Positions 11,368-23,169 are shown, counted from the first letter of the stretch. The stretch: 64,000 nucleotides of DNA from Megalobrama amblycephala (GCF_018812025.1 NC_063044.1:73767244-73831243), one strand, 5' to 3'. Notes: a model not told the origin generated them from the letters alone. Numbers and translations are program-made.

Positions 11368-11819
11368 GTGATCTCCCGCAAGCGGTCGTAGACACCATCA
11401 CTTCCGCTAGAGCTTCTTCCACTAGGAGCCTCTACGCGTTGAAGTGGAACCTGTTCGTCGAATGGTGCGCCTCTCGCCGAGAGGACCCCCGATCATGCCC
11501 GGTCAGTTCCGTGCTTTCCTTCCTGCAAGAGGGGTTGGAGCGGAGGCTGTCTCCCTCCACCCTGAAGGTGTATGTTGCCGCTATCGCCGCGCATCACCAC
11601 GCAGTTGAGGGTAAGTCCCTGGGGAAACACGATCTGATCATCAGGTTCCTGAGGGGGGCCAGGAGATTGAATCCTCCTCGCCCTTCCTCCGTACCCTCTT
11701 GGGATCTGACCCTGGTTCTCACAGCTTCACATACTTCACTCCAGTCGTGTTCCCCGCTTGGCGAACCCTGTCGAGTTCCTCCGCCTCCCCCTTCGGCTCG
11801 GACATTGCGGAGTGTCTGA
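11250..11819 (+). pseudogene. DIRS tyrosine recombinase, N-terminal part only
   Basis: The frame carries the SAM-like N-terminal domain of DIRS recombinases: LSDLPQAVVDTITSAR, STRSLYALKWNLFVEWC, LSFLQEGLERRLSPSTLKVY and RFLRGARRLNPPRP. After SWDLTLVL (about 11720) similarity ends abruptly and a short unrelated tail runs to a stop. The catalytic domain with its Arg-His-Arg-Tyr residues is missing, so the copy cannot integrate by itself. It overlaps the end of pol in another frame, which is normal for DIRS elements. Confidence 0.75.
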
Positions 11820-12291
11820 TGCCAGGCCTACATCCGTCGCTGACGCTGTCTGTTGGCTGGGGTCCATATGTCGTGACTCCTCTACGTGAGCGGTCCCATG
11901 TGTGTAATCATCCACGGTTTAAAACTCCCTACGGGCCGAGTCCGTGTCTTCCCTTAGCAGAGCCAGCTCTGCTGTCACCTGTCAGATGAGTCTCCCCCTA
12001 CCCAGGTGGAGCCATCCCAGGGACTCCATATGCGTACTGCCCCCCGGGCCAGTCCATATGTGTATTCTCCACGTAAACTCCTCCCCCGTTGGGTAGGTAG
12101 TGGCCTCCGCAGCGTCCCCTACGGGTTCGCTTCCCCAGTGTAGTCTAGTTTACTTAGTGGGTATTCGGTAAGACAGCAGTAACTCTCTCGGCGTAAGCTC
12201 GCCCCCTTCACCGTTCCAGCTGGTGCTATGGGTAGCCGAGCTTGCGCTGGGCACTGGAAGGGGTTTCGTAACTGTGGCGCTTTAGTTGGGA

Positions 12292-12403
12292 TCCCAATTC
12301 GTCGGTCACTACTGACGTACGTCGAACGTGACCGACTGAAAGGGAACGTCTCGGTTACGTATGTAACCCTCGTTCCCTGAAGGAGGGAACGGAGACGTAC
12401 GTC
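12292..12403 (+). repeat. DIRS internal complementary region
   Basis: Its first part (TCCCAATTCGTCGGTCAC ... TGAAAGGGAACG) is the reverse complement of the left outer end at about 7036-7092. The second part (GTCTCGGTTACGTATGTAAC ... GGAGACGTACGTC) is the reverse complement of the right outer end at about 12620-12676. Such a junction of both ends is the hallmark of DIRS1-like elements and serves as template to regenerate the termini. Confidence 0.9.
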
Positions 12404-12465
12404 CCGTCGCCACAGTTTCTGTACCCTCGCTGTAGTGCGGACACCAGTTGTCTCCTCAGCGAAAA

Positions 12466-12629
12466 ACAGAGTGCGATTGCATCCGCTTCCTATTTATATA
12501 CACCTGTCGGGGGCGGTGCGCATTATGCAAATATCGCACGCCAATTCCATTGGCTTGTTTTAGTTCACACGAAGCTGATAGGGCTCTCTAAGCGATATCC
12601 CAATTCGTCGGTCACTACTGACGTACGTC
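12466..12629 (-). repeat. DIRS right inverted terminal repeat
   Basis: Reverse complement of 7058-7221 over 164 bp, with a private extension to 12675 containing GGTTACATACGTAACC. That extension is complemented by the internal region. Confidence 0.95.
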
Positions 12630-12689
12630 TCCGTTCCCTCCTTCAGGGAACGAGGGTTACATACGTAACCGAGACGTTATTTGATTTAG

Positions 12690-12976
12690 GTATTTTCACA
12701 GCCCCACTGAAAGGAGCGTACATGTTCAGAGTCTCTATATATGGTGATGGCGGAACTGCAGCAATTGTAACCATTTATAAGAATGGAAAACATGTGGTTA
12801 TAGCTCATGATAGTCAGCCTCAGGCTCATGAGCTCTTAAACTCCTCGAATGGAGTTGTGTTGATCCTGGAGGTTGGAGATGTTGTCTATGTGAGACTTTG
12901 GGCTAACAGGAGGATATATGATGACCAGAGAAACTTCAACTCTTTCAGTGGTTATCTACTGTTTCCATTAAGATAA
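12690..12976 (+). pseudogene. C1q-like gene A, exon 4
   Basis: This is the last exon of the gene starting at 5001, encoding the main C1q domain ([20 protein letters not shown] ... FSGYLLFPLR, stop 12974-12976). It is intact within the exon and about 2 residues longer than gene B. Its acceptor TTTGATTTAG is only 11 nt from the end of the DIRS element, so the native branch point and pyrimidine tract were displaced by the insertion. Confidence 0.85.
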
Positions 12977-13311
12977 CAGGAGCTTTGAAGAATGTGATTC
13001 CAATATTTCTGAACCTTCAGCGTATGAATTAAGATGAAAATCATGAAGAATCATTAACATATGAACCTGTATTAATGAGGACTAATGTGTGTTTGAAATT
13101 TGCAGTAGATTACTGTATAAAGTCAGTATAATACACTATATTCATAAGTTCTGATCTGTCTAAAGTGTTTCAGCACTGAGACAGACAGGACCCATGAATA
13201 TCACGTGATTCAAAAGTGTTTTGTTAAAGTAGTAAATCTAGAATGTTAAATAATACCTTTTTAAGTGTATCTTGTTAGTGATCCTTGATCTGTACCTCTT
13301 CATCCTACAGA

Positions 13312-13329
13312 AATAAATAAGAGAATAAA
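13312..13329 (+). promoter_or_regulatory. Polyadenylation signals of gene A
   Basis: Two AATAAA hexamers (13312-13317 and 13324-13329) lie about 340 bp after the stop. In copy B the homologous sequence ends just before this point, at CATCCTACA, and is replaced by a repeat. Confidence 0.6.
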
Positions 13330-13339
13330 GAGACATTGA

Positions 13340-14150
13340 GACATTTCCTTTCCCTCATATTTTCATGAATATTTGCCCAACAATGCTTGCTTTGAAAAAA
13401 AAAAAAAATTGAGAAATGTGCAGAAAATGTGCAATGATTTATTTATCATTAAGAGACCACATTTACCAGATTATATATTATTAGATGCACAATAGTCATA
13501 CATGACACAAAGGACAAACAAGATGCATAAATCCTGTATATTATGATCTCTTACAAAACTCGAATACATTTTAAAGGCTCATTATAATGATTTATGGCTT
13601 ATTAATATAAACGTGATTAGTCGACTAATGGCTTAAATGAACGACTACTAGTCGACAAGAAAAATCTTTAGTCGAGGGCAGCCCTAGTCGAAAGATATGC
13701 GTTCATAAAATGTACGGGGTGTATGTGGACTTATCTTAAGGTCCTTTTTATTATTTATTGTATATGTGTGGCCTTTTTAAACCATTGGGCTCAAACTGTA
13801 ATGTCAACACATTAATAAATGCAATATCAGCTCAAAAGGTTACACATTTTTTCCATAAAATTTGGTACACACTCATTTTCACTCTACGTATAAATGTCAA
13901 TTTTCAAGGTGGGCCATTCAGATTTTATGTTATTAGTTCAGTGTTCAGTTACAGTGTTAAGGAATTTCAGTTGTAGCGCCTCCTATAGGTCCAACTTTGT
14001 TGCGCTCAAGAGATAAATAACAATTTCTGAAAAAAGTTTTAATTCACTGATACAGTATTGTCACAATGCTTTAAATAAACAAAATTAGTTTGATAAATTT
14101 TTGCAAGCAACATCTGTAACTGCAATGTGCAAAATTTAGTGAAGATCTGC
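13340..14150. other. No gene; repeat remnants
   Basis: An A-run (13397-13409) is followed by AT-rich DNA. Around 13615-13690 the motifs TAGTCGAC and GGGCAGCCCTAG resemble hAT transposon ends. No convincing frame is visible. Confidence 0.5.
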
Positions 14151-14159
14151 TGCGCCAGA

Positions 14160-14690
14160 TTCCTGATCTCCACCTCAGTCGTACCGTCTCCCCACAACCT
14201 AAGTAGGAGCGTGATCTCCTCCTGATCTGTAGCAGTGGAGAGCTTCACCACAGTAATTGAAAACCATGTCCCTCGTTTCCTCCATAACATCCCAGTATAG
14301 CCGAGTCCCGTCATCATATAAGGTGCTCATTCTTGCCGGGTACATAATCTGGCACTTTATTTGTTTTTCTTTTAACACTCTCTTGGCTTCGGTGTACTCC
14401 CCACATTTCTTAAGCACTTCAGTAGGGAAAACATGGTCAATGCAGAAATGGACATTATTGCAAAACACCTTTTTTCTGCCAAATTCTCTGAAGCACCCCC
14501 TCTTTCATCCGGTAGCTCCCAAACTTCATTACTATAGACCATGGCTTTGCTTGCAGATTGTACTTAAACTGTCTCTGCGCACACGGCCTTCCTTATCTAT
14601 CAACCTGGCTTCCCGTTTGGCCTGGCGCTGTGTTAGCCGCTTAATTAACGTTGATGTTGCTTGAAGTGCAATCTCTGTTTCCTCAATTCT
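14160..14690 (-). pseudogene. L1-like LINE ORF1 relic
   Basis: On the minus strand a broken frame shows a Glu/Arg-rich helical part (QRQAKREARLIDKEGR, complement of about 14590-14630). It is followed by CGEYTEAKRVLKEKQIKCQI and MYPARMSTLYDDGTRLYWD (complement of 14290-14420), the pattern of the ORF1 RNA-binding C-terminal domain of fish L1 LINEs. Several stops and shifts interrupt it, and no ORF2 is adjacent. Assignment rests on the remembered pattern of the domain only. Confidence 0.45.
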
Positions 14691-14958
14691 CATCTCTGCC
14701 TCCTAGTACTTCTAGTAGTAACACCTTTCTCTATTTTTACGCAAATTATTCACTAGGTTTCACAAAACTGAGTTTTTGGGGGGGTTATTTCACAAAACCT
14801 TTAGGGAGCTCAAAAATTAGGCTGTCAACCTCTTGGATTAGAAGTCTTGTTAAAATATGAAAAATAAAATGACAGGTTAATAATAGATTATGACAGAATT
14901 TTTATGACCCTCTGTCAAAATGACGGACAGTGAGAAAGTCTAACACCGCCTCTCATCA

Positions 14959-15922
14959 TTAAAGGTGCCATAGAACGTCTTTTTAAAAGATCTAATATAA
15001 GTCTAAGGTGTCCCCTGAATGTGTCTGTGCAGTTTCAGTTCAAAATACCCCATAGATTTTTTTAAATTATTTTTTTTAACTGCCTATTTTGGGGCATCAT
15101 TAAATATGAGCCGATTTAGGCTGCGGCCCCTTTAAATGCTTATGCTCCCGCCCACGGAGCTCGCGCTTGCCTTAAACAACAAAGTTCACACAGCTAATAT
15201 AACCCTCAAAATGGATCTTTACAACGTGTTCGTCATTCATGCTGCATGCATACATCGGATTATGTGAGTATAGTATTTATTTGGATGTTTATATTTGATT
15301 CTGAATGAGTTTGATAGTGCTCTGTGGCTAAAGCTAACATTACACACTGTTGGAGAGATTTATAAAGAATGAAGTTGTGTTTATGCATTATACAGACTGC
15401 AAGTGTTTAATAATGAAAATAGCGACGGCTCTTGTCCCCGTGAATACAGTAAGAAACGATGGTAACTTTAACCACATTTAACAGTACATTAGCAACATGC
15501 TAATGAAACATTTAGAAAGACAATTTACAAATATCACTAAAAATATCATGATATCATGGATCATGTCAGTTATTATTGCTCCATCTGCCATTTTTTGCTA
15601 TTGTCCTTGCTTGCTTACCTAGTCTGTTGATTCAGCTGTGCACAGATCCAGATGTTAATACTGCCTGCCCTTGTCTAATGCCTTGAACATGAGCTGGCAT
15701 ATGCAAATATTGGAGTCATACATATTAATGATCCCGACTGTTACGTAACAGTCAGTGTTATGTTGAGATTCGCCTGTTCTTCGGAGGTCTTTTAAACAAA
15801 TAAGATTTATATAAGAAGGAGGAAACAATGGAGTTTGAGACTCACTGTATGTCATTTCCATGTACTGAACTTATTTAACTATGCCAAGGTAAATTCAATT
15901 TTTAATTCTAGGGCACCTTTAA
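14959..15922. mobile_element. TTAA-flanked MITE (piggyBac-like)
   Basis: TTAA at both ends (14959-14962 and 15919-15922) is followed inward by near-perfect inverted ends AGGTGCCATAGAA and its complement (one mismatch). There is no coding frame inside. TTAA duplication is typical of piggyBac-type elements. A truncated relative of its right half lies at 52500-53035, and a second family with related ends at 35548-36093. Confidence 0.75.
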
Positions 15923-16049
15923 TGCTTTTGAAATATTTCTGAAACTTATTTGATTTCTACTTCTCTGTATTTTTGGACATGAAAGAGGGTTTGCTCAAGT
16001 GTTTGCTCTCATCTCCTTCTCATGCAGGGCTGAAATGAGAACAAAGACT

Positions 16050-16420
16050 GAAGACTTGGTACAGGTAGCAGTGTAACCTAACCACAGACTGTATAAAAAA
16101 TATGCACGTAGTGTCCGTGACATCACCCACAGGTTTCTGAAGAGCATTTTTGAAGCCCAAAGTGGGCGGAGCCAGCCATTGCCATCTTGGCAGCACGTCA
16201 CCACGCGTCACTCCCGGATAACTGAAAATGGGCAAAGAGGCGGGACGAGGTTGGAACTGAGGTGCCTGGTTGCTGAAACAACACACACCAATTGAGACGG
16301 CCAATACTAGAGTTTTTCTTCTACGTTGCTTCAACTGCTGGGCCACCACAGTAAGAAAATTACCACCACCACATAGGTAAAATGTGAAATTGAAAATTAT
16401 AATCATATATAATAAACCAA
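16050..16420 (-). repeat. Dispersed fish repeat (unclassified)
   Basis: The block with GTAGTGTCCGTGACATCACC, AAGTGGGCGGAGCC and CACGTCACCACGCGTCACTC looks like a GC-richer dispersed repeat embedded in AT-rich DNA. The minus-strand open frame across it (128 codons) has no recognisable domain and I take it as chance. Confidence 0.45.
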
Positions 16421-16429
16421 TATTTAATA

Positions 16430-18235
16430 CATGGCCTAATCAGCGCTCAAGCGCACGCATAAAACTTGCCACAGCGCACCAGCAAACGTAATTATTATGA
16501 ATGTGTAGTGAAAAAACAGCAAGAAGACTTTCTAAACATTTTAATAATTTATTGATAATGTTTTCTGTTTTCGGCTGCAAAGATGAAGACTACGATGCTG
16601 ATTCGTCATATCCGCTGTAGTGGACGCGTCTATATGAATGTTTCATACGGATTACATAATCTGAGAATATGTATTTTCCATTTGAATTGGTTTGATTAAA
16701 AGTAGACATTTTCACTTAAATATAACAGGTTCTCATAAATGACAATCCATTCAGACAAAATTAAATATATAAATATTTATTTAGAAAATGAACTCATAAT
16801 AATACAAAATAAAAAATAAATACAATTTTACAAATACAATATTTTATATGTGTGTATATATATATATATTTTTACAACTTTACAAAAAATGAGGGAAAAA
16901 AAGTTAAATAAAAAATGCTAACAATGTTTTTTGGTTGGTTTTATTTCCATAGCATTCTTTAACTCAAACTCTGTTGCCGCTGGAAAGTTCATCTGCCAAA
17001 TAAAAAATAAAATGCATGAGAAAAGCATTGTTGACATCAGGGAGTCATTCTCTTTTGTTTGGATGCACACTAGGGCTGGCCAATGTAGTTTTTAGTAATA
17101 TATGGATATATTTTTCAAAGCAATATAGATTGAGACTATATCATTTAATATAGCCTGATGTCACATTAAAAGATTTTATTGAACCAGTTCTTTAAAAAAA
17201 AGATAAACGTTGTGTATCACCATTCAGCCTAAAAACAGAGATAAGTTGACTGGTCAGTGTTTGCACGCACACACATACCTCTAATGACCGAAAACAATGC
17301 AGTGTTCTCAAAAGCCTCCTTCTGCAGCAGACCACCCCCCTTCATATTGAATTTTGACATTTTTTTAAACCCTAAAATATACAATTTAAGGTGGTTAACA
17401 GTTGCAGACAAATACTGACATTTAAAAAATGACCGGTAAAGGAAATCTTTTTTTAAATTTCTGATTTGCGTTGTGACCACATGAAAGTACATTTCTGATC
17501 TTTTGCTACGTTATGAACCATCCAGACCTCTCAGGTCATCTGGGGCAGGTCTGCTTACTATCCCTAGAGTCAAAACTATGGTGAAGCAGTATTCAGTCTT
17601 TATGTACCATATATCTGAAACAAACTTCCAGAAAACTGTAGGTCTGTTGCAACTAGGGCTGTAGTCAAGTCCACCTTTGTCGAGTCCAAGTCCAGGACTA
17701 GTTGAGACCGAGTCAAGACCTAGTCCAAAGAGGTTAGAGTCCAAATGAGACAGTCAAGACAGAGACAGAAAAAAAAGAATCCTCTTCAAGACCACGTACA
17801 AAACTATTGATAATTTATGTGATGCGAGAGACAGCATATCTTCTATTTTAAGATAATCATTTTGCCTTATTATTTGTAATGATCAAAAAGCATGTTCAGA
17901 GTAGCAACACTGTAGGATCAAATAAGTCCATTTTATTTACTTTAGGTATAGCAATTTCACTAAGTCACATAAAGCTGAAGTGCAACTTCACATTTTCAGA
18001 CTTTTTTATTATATTGTAACAATCACATTTTGGGCTACCACTGGAAAATGTAAAAAAAAAAAAATCAAGCAACACAGGTGTCACAAAAAAAAAAAATTAC
18101 ATGTAATTTGAAAGATGTAAAGAATCTATAGTAGGCCTACAAAGTAACTAAAACAATAAACCAGTGGGTTTTTTTTGCAATAAACTAATAATTAAGTGTG
18201 CATATTACCTGCCTGCTTTTTTTAAAAATTCACTT
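16430..18235. other. No gene; microsatellite and transposon ends
   Basis: It contains a short (TA)n at about 16855-16870, hAT-like end motifs (TAGGGCTGGCCAATG near 17070 and AGGGCTGTAGTCAAG near 17656), and A-runs at 18050-18095. Short frames here show no domain. Confidence 0.5.
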
Positions 18236-18690
18236 CAGCTGTGGTTCCCAAACATTTTACAGTCGCGTACACCCTGAGGCATTTAACATTCTTCTCCATA
18301 CCCCCTCTCCTCCACTTAGACTGCTGCAGTCACACCTTTTCCATTAAGGGACAATATTTTCACCCTTAAACTGACTGTGCATTAAAGTTCTTTTTATTTA
18401 CCTTTCTATATGCCTTTATAAAATAAATAATATTTTAAATTAAAAATGTCCAAAAGAGAAATAAGCAATGATGTGATAAAATGAGTGATACTTTTAAATA
18501 TTGAACTAAAACCACCAGTAGGTGGCGGTAAGTCACTGTCTTAATGAGTGAGTCATCGAGTCATTCATTCAGTAATGAAGCAAGTGGCTGTATTTTTGAA
18601 AGGGTAATTGAATCATTGACTCTCATGGTTTTTTCACAGCCACAGATTCGCTCACAAAACATCGATATGAGTCTCAGTTCTGCTGTGGTT
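18236..18690 (-). mobile_element. Degraded copy of the hAT MITE, inverted
   Basis: GTGGTTCCCAAAC starts the block. The segment ACCACCAGTAGGTGGCGG ... TGAGTCATCGAGTCATTCAT is the reverse complement of 23760-23920 in the intact MITE at 23178-24157. The copy is shortened and diverged. Confidence 0.65.
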
Positions 18691-18699
18691 TTCGTTGGA

Positions 18700-19470
18700 A
18701 CTAGAGATGCGCTGATTTTTGGATAGTGTGATCTGCCGATACCTATTTTTGCAGATTTCGATTTTCTTTCTTAGAACTATAATTGACAGCATATACAAAC
18801 AAAAATCTACTTTTCTTCAATGCGAAGGTTTTATTTTCATAAAAAAAGTAAAACTCAGTAATAAAATAAGAACAAATTAAAAAAAAATGACAAACGGCAC
18901 AAATAAATGCAGTAAAATAGAGAGCTATGAAACTAAGTTTTTCAGATTAAGTAGGTTTTTATTCAGGTAAGAAATACTACAGAAATAACAAATGTAAAAT
19001 AACACATCCAGTGTCAATTTGATGTCTATATATATATATATAATACATATATATAAAAAATACTGCTGCTGTACAGTATAGCGTGCATGAATTGCCCGTA
19101 GCAGATCTATACAGGTGGAGCTGGGGAAGGTGCGTGCTGCACTGCTAAGGCAAATGCTACTCATGTATTTAAAGCATGAGCATGCAAGCTCATTGGCTAC
19201 TAATACAGCAGGAACAAATCATCTGTGTCCTATAGATAATGATGTTTTTACGAGCAGTTGAGTTAAGGACCTATTAGCCTGCCCATTTAACTTTGCATTT
19301 TTCTTTCATTGCATTGCTTTTGTGTCGTTATTTTGGTGGTCGAAAAAATATCAGTTTGATTTGCATTTTTGGTCTGTTTTTTGAAGTCAATTAGATTTTT
19401 TTTTTTCGGCATCAATTGGACATCAGCATGTGGACGTCAAATTGACGTTAAAAAAATGACGTTATTTTGA
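18700..19470. other. No gene
   Basis: AT-rich DNA with a (TA)n run at 19028-19042. Only short chance frames are seen. Confidence 0.5.
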
Positions 19471-19472
19471 TC

Positions 19473-21400
19473 GTCAAGTCAAGTCAAATTTATTTATATA
19501 GCGCTTTTTACAATTGGTAATTGTTTCAAAGCAGCTTTACATATTAGAAGCACAGAAAAAAGAGAAGTGGTTAAAAATAAGCTGTACAAGCAAGCGTTAA
19601 GCCAATGTCGGCTGACTCCCAGGGGTGGAAAAAAAAACCCTAGGAGAAAAACCCAGCATGCTAACACTGGGAAAAAAGTCCTAGGAGGGAAAAAAACCCT
19701 TGGAAGATATATATAATATATGTAAATGGATATGGAGATCAAAATCTGAATTATACATTTTTATTATAGAGATTAAAAATAGATTATATATAGATATATG
19801 TAAGCGGATACGGAGATTAAAAATCTGAATTATAGATGCAGCCAGAACTGGATCTGTAGGCCCATTGTCTCCTGGGCTACGTTGTAGTCAGGTCCAGACA
19901 CAGGTTCTCCATCTGATCTGGATACGGCCTGGATCCAGCACCCGGCAAACCTCAGGATAAGCAGAGAGACTGATATTAGCATAGATGCCATTCTTATTCT
20001 GATGTACAGGTATATCTAGTGTTATAGGAAATGTTCTCGGTTCCGGCCGACCTAATTATTGCAGCGTAACAATCCTTTAATGGATTTGAAAAATGTTAAT
20101 GTATTGATAATGTGTTATGTGTATGCAAGAGCAAAGAGATGTGTTTTTAGTCTAGATTTAAACTGACAGAGTGTGTCTGCTTCCCGAACAATGCTAGGAA
20201 GATTGTTCCAGAGTTTAGGTGCTAAATAGGAAAAGGATCTGCCGCCTTCAGTTGATTTTGATATTCTGGGTATTATCAACTGGCCTGAATTCTGAGATCG
20301 CAATAGACGTGAAGGACTATAATGCACCAAGAGCTCGCTTAGATACTGGGGAGCTAAACCATTTAGAGCTTTATAAGTAAGTAGCAAGATTTTAAAATCT
20401 ATACGATGTTTAATAGGGAGCCAATGTAATGTTGACAGAACTGGGCTAATATGGTCATACTTTCTGGTTCTAGTAAGAACTCTAGCTGCCGCATTTTGGA
20501 CCAACTGTAGTCTGTTTAAAAGCCGAGCAGAACAACCACCCAGTAGAGCGTTACAGTAATCTAGTCTTGAGGTCATGAATGCATGAACCAACTGTTCCGC
20601 ATTTGTCATTGAGAGCATATGTCGTAATTTAGATATATTTTTTAGATGGAAGAAGGCGGTTTTACAGATACTAGAAACATGACTTTAAAATGAAAGATTG
20701 GTATCAAAGAGCACACCCAGGTTCCTAACTGAGGACGAAGATTTAATGGAGCACCCGTCAAGTGTTAGAGAGTATTCAAGGTTTTTTCGTGAGGAAGTTT
20801 TTGGTCCAAAGATTAGGATATCAGTTTTTCTGAGTTTAATAATAAGAAATTTCTTGTCATCCAGTTTTTAATGTCAGCTATGCATTCTGTTAGTTTTGTG
20901 AATTTGTAGGTTTCGTCAGGGCGCGAGGAAATATAGAGCTGAGTATCGTCAGCGTAGCAGTGAAAACTAACACCATGCTTCCTAATTATCTCTCCTAAGG
21001 GCAGCATGTACAGAGTGAAAAGCAACGGTCCTAGTACTGAGCCTTGTGGTACTCCATATTGAAATTGTGATCGATACGACGTCTCTTCATTAACTACTAC
21101 AGACTGATAACGGTCAGATAAGTATGATTTGAACCATGCCAAAGCAATTCCACTAATGCCAATATAGTTTTCAAGTCTTTTTAAAAGAATGTTGTGATCG
21201 ATAGTGTCAAAAGCAGCACTGAGATCTAATAACACTAATAGAGAAATACAGCCACGATCGGATGATAAGAGTAGATCGTTTGTAACTCTAACGAGAGTAG
21301 TCTCAGTACTATGGTATGGTCTAAATCCTGACTGGAAATCCTCGCAGTCCTTTTGATGGTTGAAAAAATACCACCAGCAATTAGAGTTTAGCAATTAGAG
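19473..21400 (-). mobile_element. 5'-truncated L2-type LINE
   Basis: On the minus strand the element runs from a truncated RT domain near 21400 to a 3' end at about 19473. That end is marked by the common fish LINE tail (AAATTTATTTATATAGCGC on the plus strand) and A-rich repeats CCCAGGGGTGG/CCTAGGAGAAAAA at 19618-19700. Truncation at the 5' side is typical of target-primed reverse transcription. Confidence 0.85.
20115..21394 (-). pseudogene. L2 LINE reverse transcriptase, C-terminal part
   Basis: The upstream segment (complement of 20813-21394) shows RT motifs [40 protein letters not shown] and the catalytic CYADDTQLY box. The downstream segment (complement of 20115-20618) is the conserved tail LDYCNALLGG, LQLVQNAAARVLT and LHWLPIKHRI, ending in a stop near 20115. 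Between them a one-base shift in an A-run (about 20826) and a TAA codon (about 20684) break the frame. The endonuclease domain is absent. It is inactive, although the catalytic box itself is preserved. Confidence 0.85.
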
Positions 21401-21481
21401 GTTAGCAATTAGAGTTTATGCGTCTTGACAAGTAGTTAATTGATATCAGTTTGTCTGCGCATTACATCTTCAAAACATAAA

Positions 21482-21811
21482 TTAGTACATGCTTTTGGCT
21501 ACCCGACACAAGACTACTTTGTTGTGTTTCTTGTCCAGAATCTTAAGCTGCAGGGTGTACAAGAACAGAATGACTGCTAGGACTGAAGGGACCCGAAGAG
21601 TTCTTGAATGTCTTCGTAAAGTTTGTTCTCCATCATCATGCATGTTCATCTCATCCATTAATTTCTTTTGAGACTGAACTGGGACTTTTGATTTGCTTTG
21701 GGTTTCCTCATATTCATTCAATACTTTGAGTTTTGCAGCGTTTGCAGTCATTTGAGCTCTCAGTTCCAGTTTTTCCTTTTTTTGCTTAAGATGAGCTTGT
21801 TTAATTTCCAA
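21482..21811 (-). CDS. Coiled-coil fragment, possibly retroelement gag
   Basis: This is a 109-codon minus-strand frame rich in Lys, Glu and Gln (MEIKQAHLKQKKEKLELRAQ, then AAKLKVLNEYEE). The helical Lys/Glu pattern is reminiscent of gag N-termini of fish BEL/Pao or Gypsy elements, but I cannot identify it. No RT is adjacent on this side. It may be a chance frame in a repeat. Confidence 0.25.
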   Translation of the reverse strand: MEIKQAHLKQKKEKLELRAQMTANAAKLKVLNEYEETQSKSKVPVQSQKKLMDEMNMHDDGEQTLRRHSRTLRVPSVLAVILFLYTLQLKILDKKHNKVVLCRVAKSMY

Positions 21812-21839
21812 ATCAGATTTTTCTTCTAATGTAGCCCAT

Positions 21840-23169
21840 TAGATATTGAAATGCTGTCATGAGGATGCACGCTTGCGTCTAGTTGTAACTTCCTCAGAAT
21901 CAGAAGTTGCTTATTTAAGATGTTTTTTTTAAAGTGTTTTCTGTGAGATTATAGCCTTATCAAATGATCAACCACCAATAATGATGTAGACTGATATTAT
22001 CACACCAATTAATGAATATAGCCAGTTGTCAATAGCTGAAAATACACAAAAGACAAAAAAACACAGATTTGCATTATATTGTTGATAAATGGGTAATCCT
22101 GAATTTTTAGTTTTATATAGGGTTAGGGTTCTATGTGTATTAAGGGTTAAATGTCTACTTTGTTCAGGCTCTTTGAAGAGTTTACCATTCTGTATGGTTT
22201 CATCAGTTACTAGACGTATTCTCTGGAAGGTCCTCTTCCATCTAAAATCTGGATGGTCGCAGGTCAGCTGTACAGTGAGCTTGCTTCTGACATTCTGAAG
22301 GGTAAGAGAAAATACACATTAGCTGTGTCCCAATTCAGGGGCTATGCACTTTGAAGTGCATGAAAGGGTTGGGCCTTTGGAGTGGAGGAAGGTCTAACTG
22401 AGGTGCAGGGTTGCCAGGTCTGCGCAACAAAACCATCCCAAAAGTATCATAATCAAGTGTAAAAGTAGCCCAATTCCAGACTTGGCAACAATGAGCCGAG
22501 CGTCGTTACATGGCTAGCAGTATTTGCTGTTTGTTAGTGGAAATGGATGCAGAAAAGTTTTGGGACTTTCTATTGGGTTTTGACATGCTTCAATGCCGGT
22601 GACAACGGGACACCGGACCATATAAACAGGAAAAATATGTATGGTTAAACTGTCACTTTTATATTGTTAGCAACTATTAGTTAACCTTGTTTATTTCTTA
22701 TGTTAAATGTAACGTTAACTGTGAAAATATATTTTCACATTTACTCTGTATTTAAGTCTAAATTTAAAGTACATTACTTTGGGATTTTAGTCAACTCCAC
22801 TCCATCTCAGAGACAATATTGTATTTATGAAAAACTGACGTTTTGGACATCATGGATATTACAGTTTGATATTACATATTGGTGAAACCGGGGCATCGCT
22901 TACATTTATGTGAATTCACACAGAACTCCTGTCGTCATCAGCGCGCAATGAATTATGGGATAGTGTAGACCGCGAAGTGTCTCGAGATAGACCCTTCATT
23001 CCACGGGGAAAAGGAGAGGGTGCACTTGAAGTCTCTTTCGAATGACGTCAGCCCTCCTCGCACCGCGGTGACGCAATCGCACTTCAAATTGTTAAACGTA
23101 ATACATTTGCCAGTTGAAAGGTTTTTTTTTTGTTTGTTTGTTTACCTTGGAGTAGGGGTGTCTCAGTTG
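21840..23169. other. No gene; MITE-like end
   Basis: GCTGTGTCCCAATTC at 22323 is a familiar start of cyprinid MITEs and the following 700 bp may be one, but I cannot fix the right end. Short AGGGTTAGGGTT at 22118-22130. Confidence 0.35.

Larger units (their letters stand above)
7037..12678 (+). mobile_element. Nearly full-length DIRS retrotransposon
   Basis: All structural marks of the DIRS order are present: 164-bp inverted terminal repeats, gag, RT-RNase H, a tyrosine-recombinase N-terminal region, and an internal complementary region joining complements of both outer ends. The trinucleotide GTT lies at both borders (7034-7036 and 12676-12678) and once in the empty site of gene B (CTCTTGTTATTTG), so insertion was precise and without a longer duplication. 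DIRS elements integrate via a circular intermediate and a tyrosine recombinase. This copy is defective: frame shifts in gag and pol, a stop after RNase H, and loss of the recombinase catalytic half. Confidence 0.92.

Noticed and set aside
16020..16406. 128-codon minus-strand frame
   Set aside because: Lies in a dispersed repeat and has no domain or splice context.
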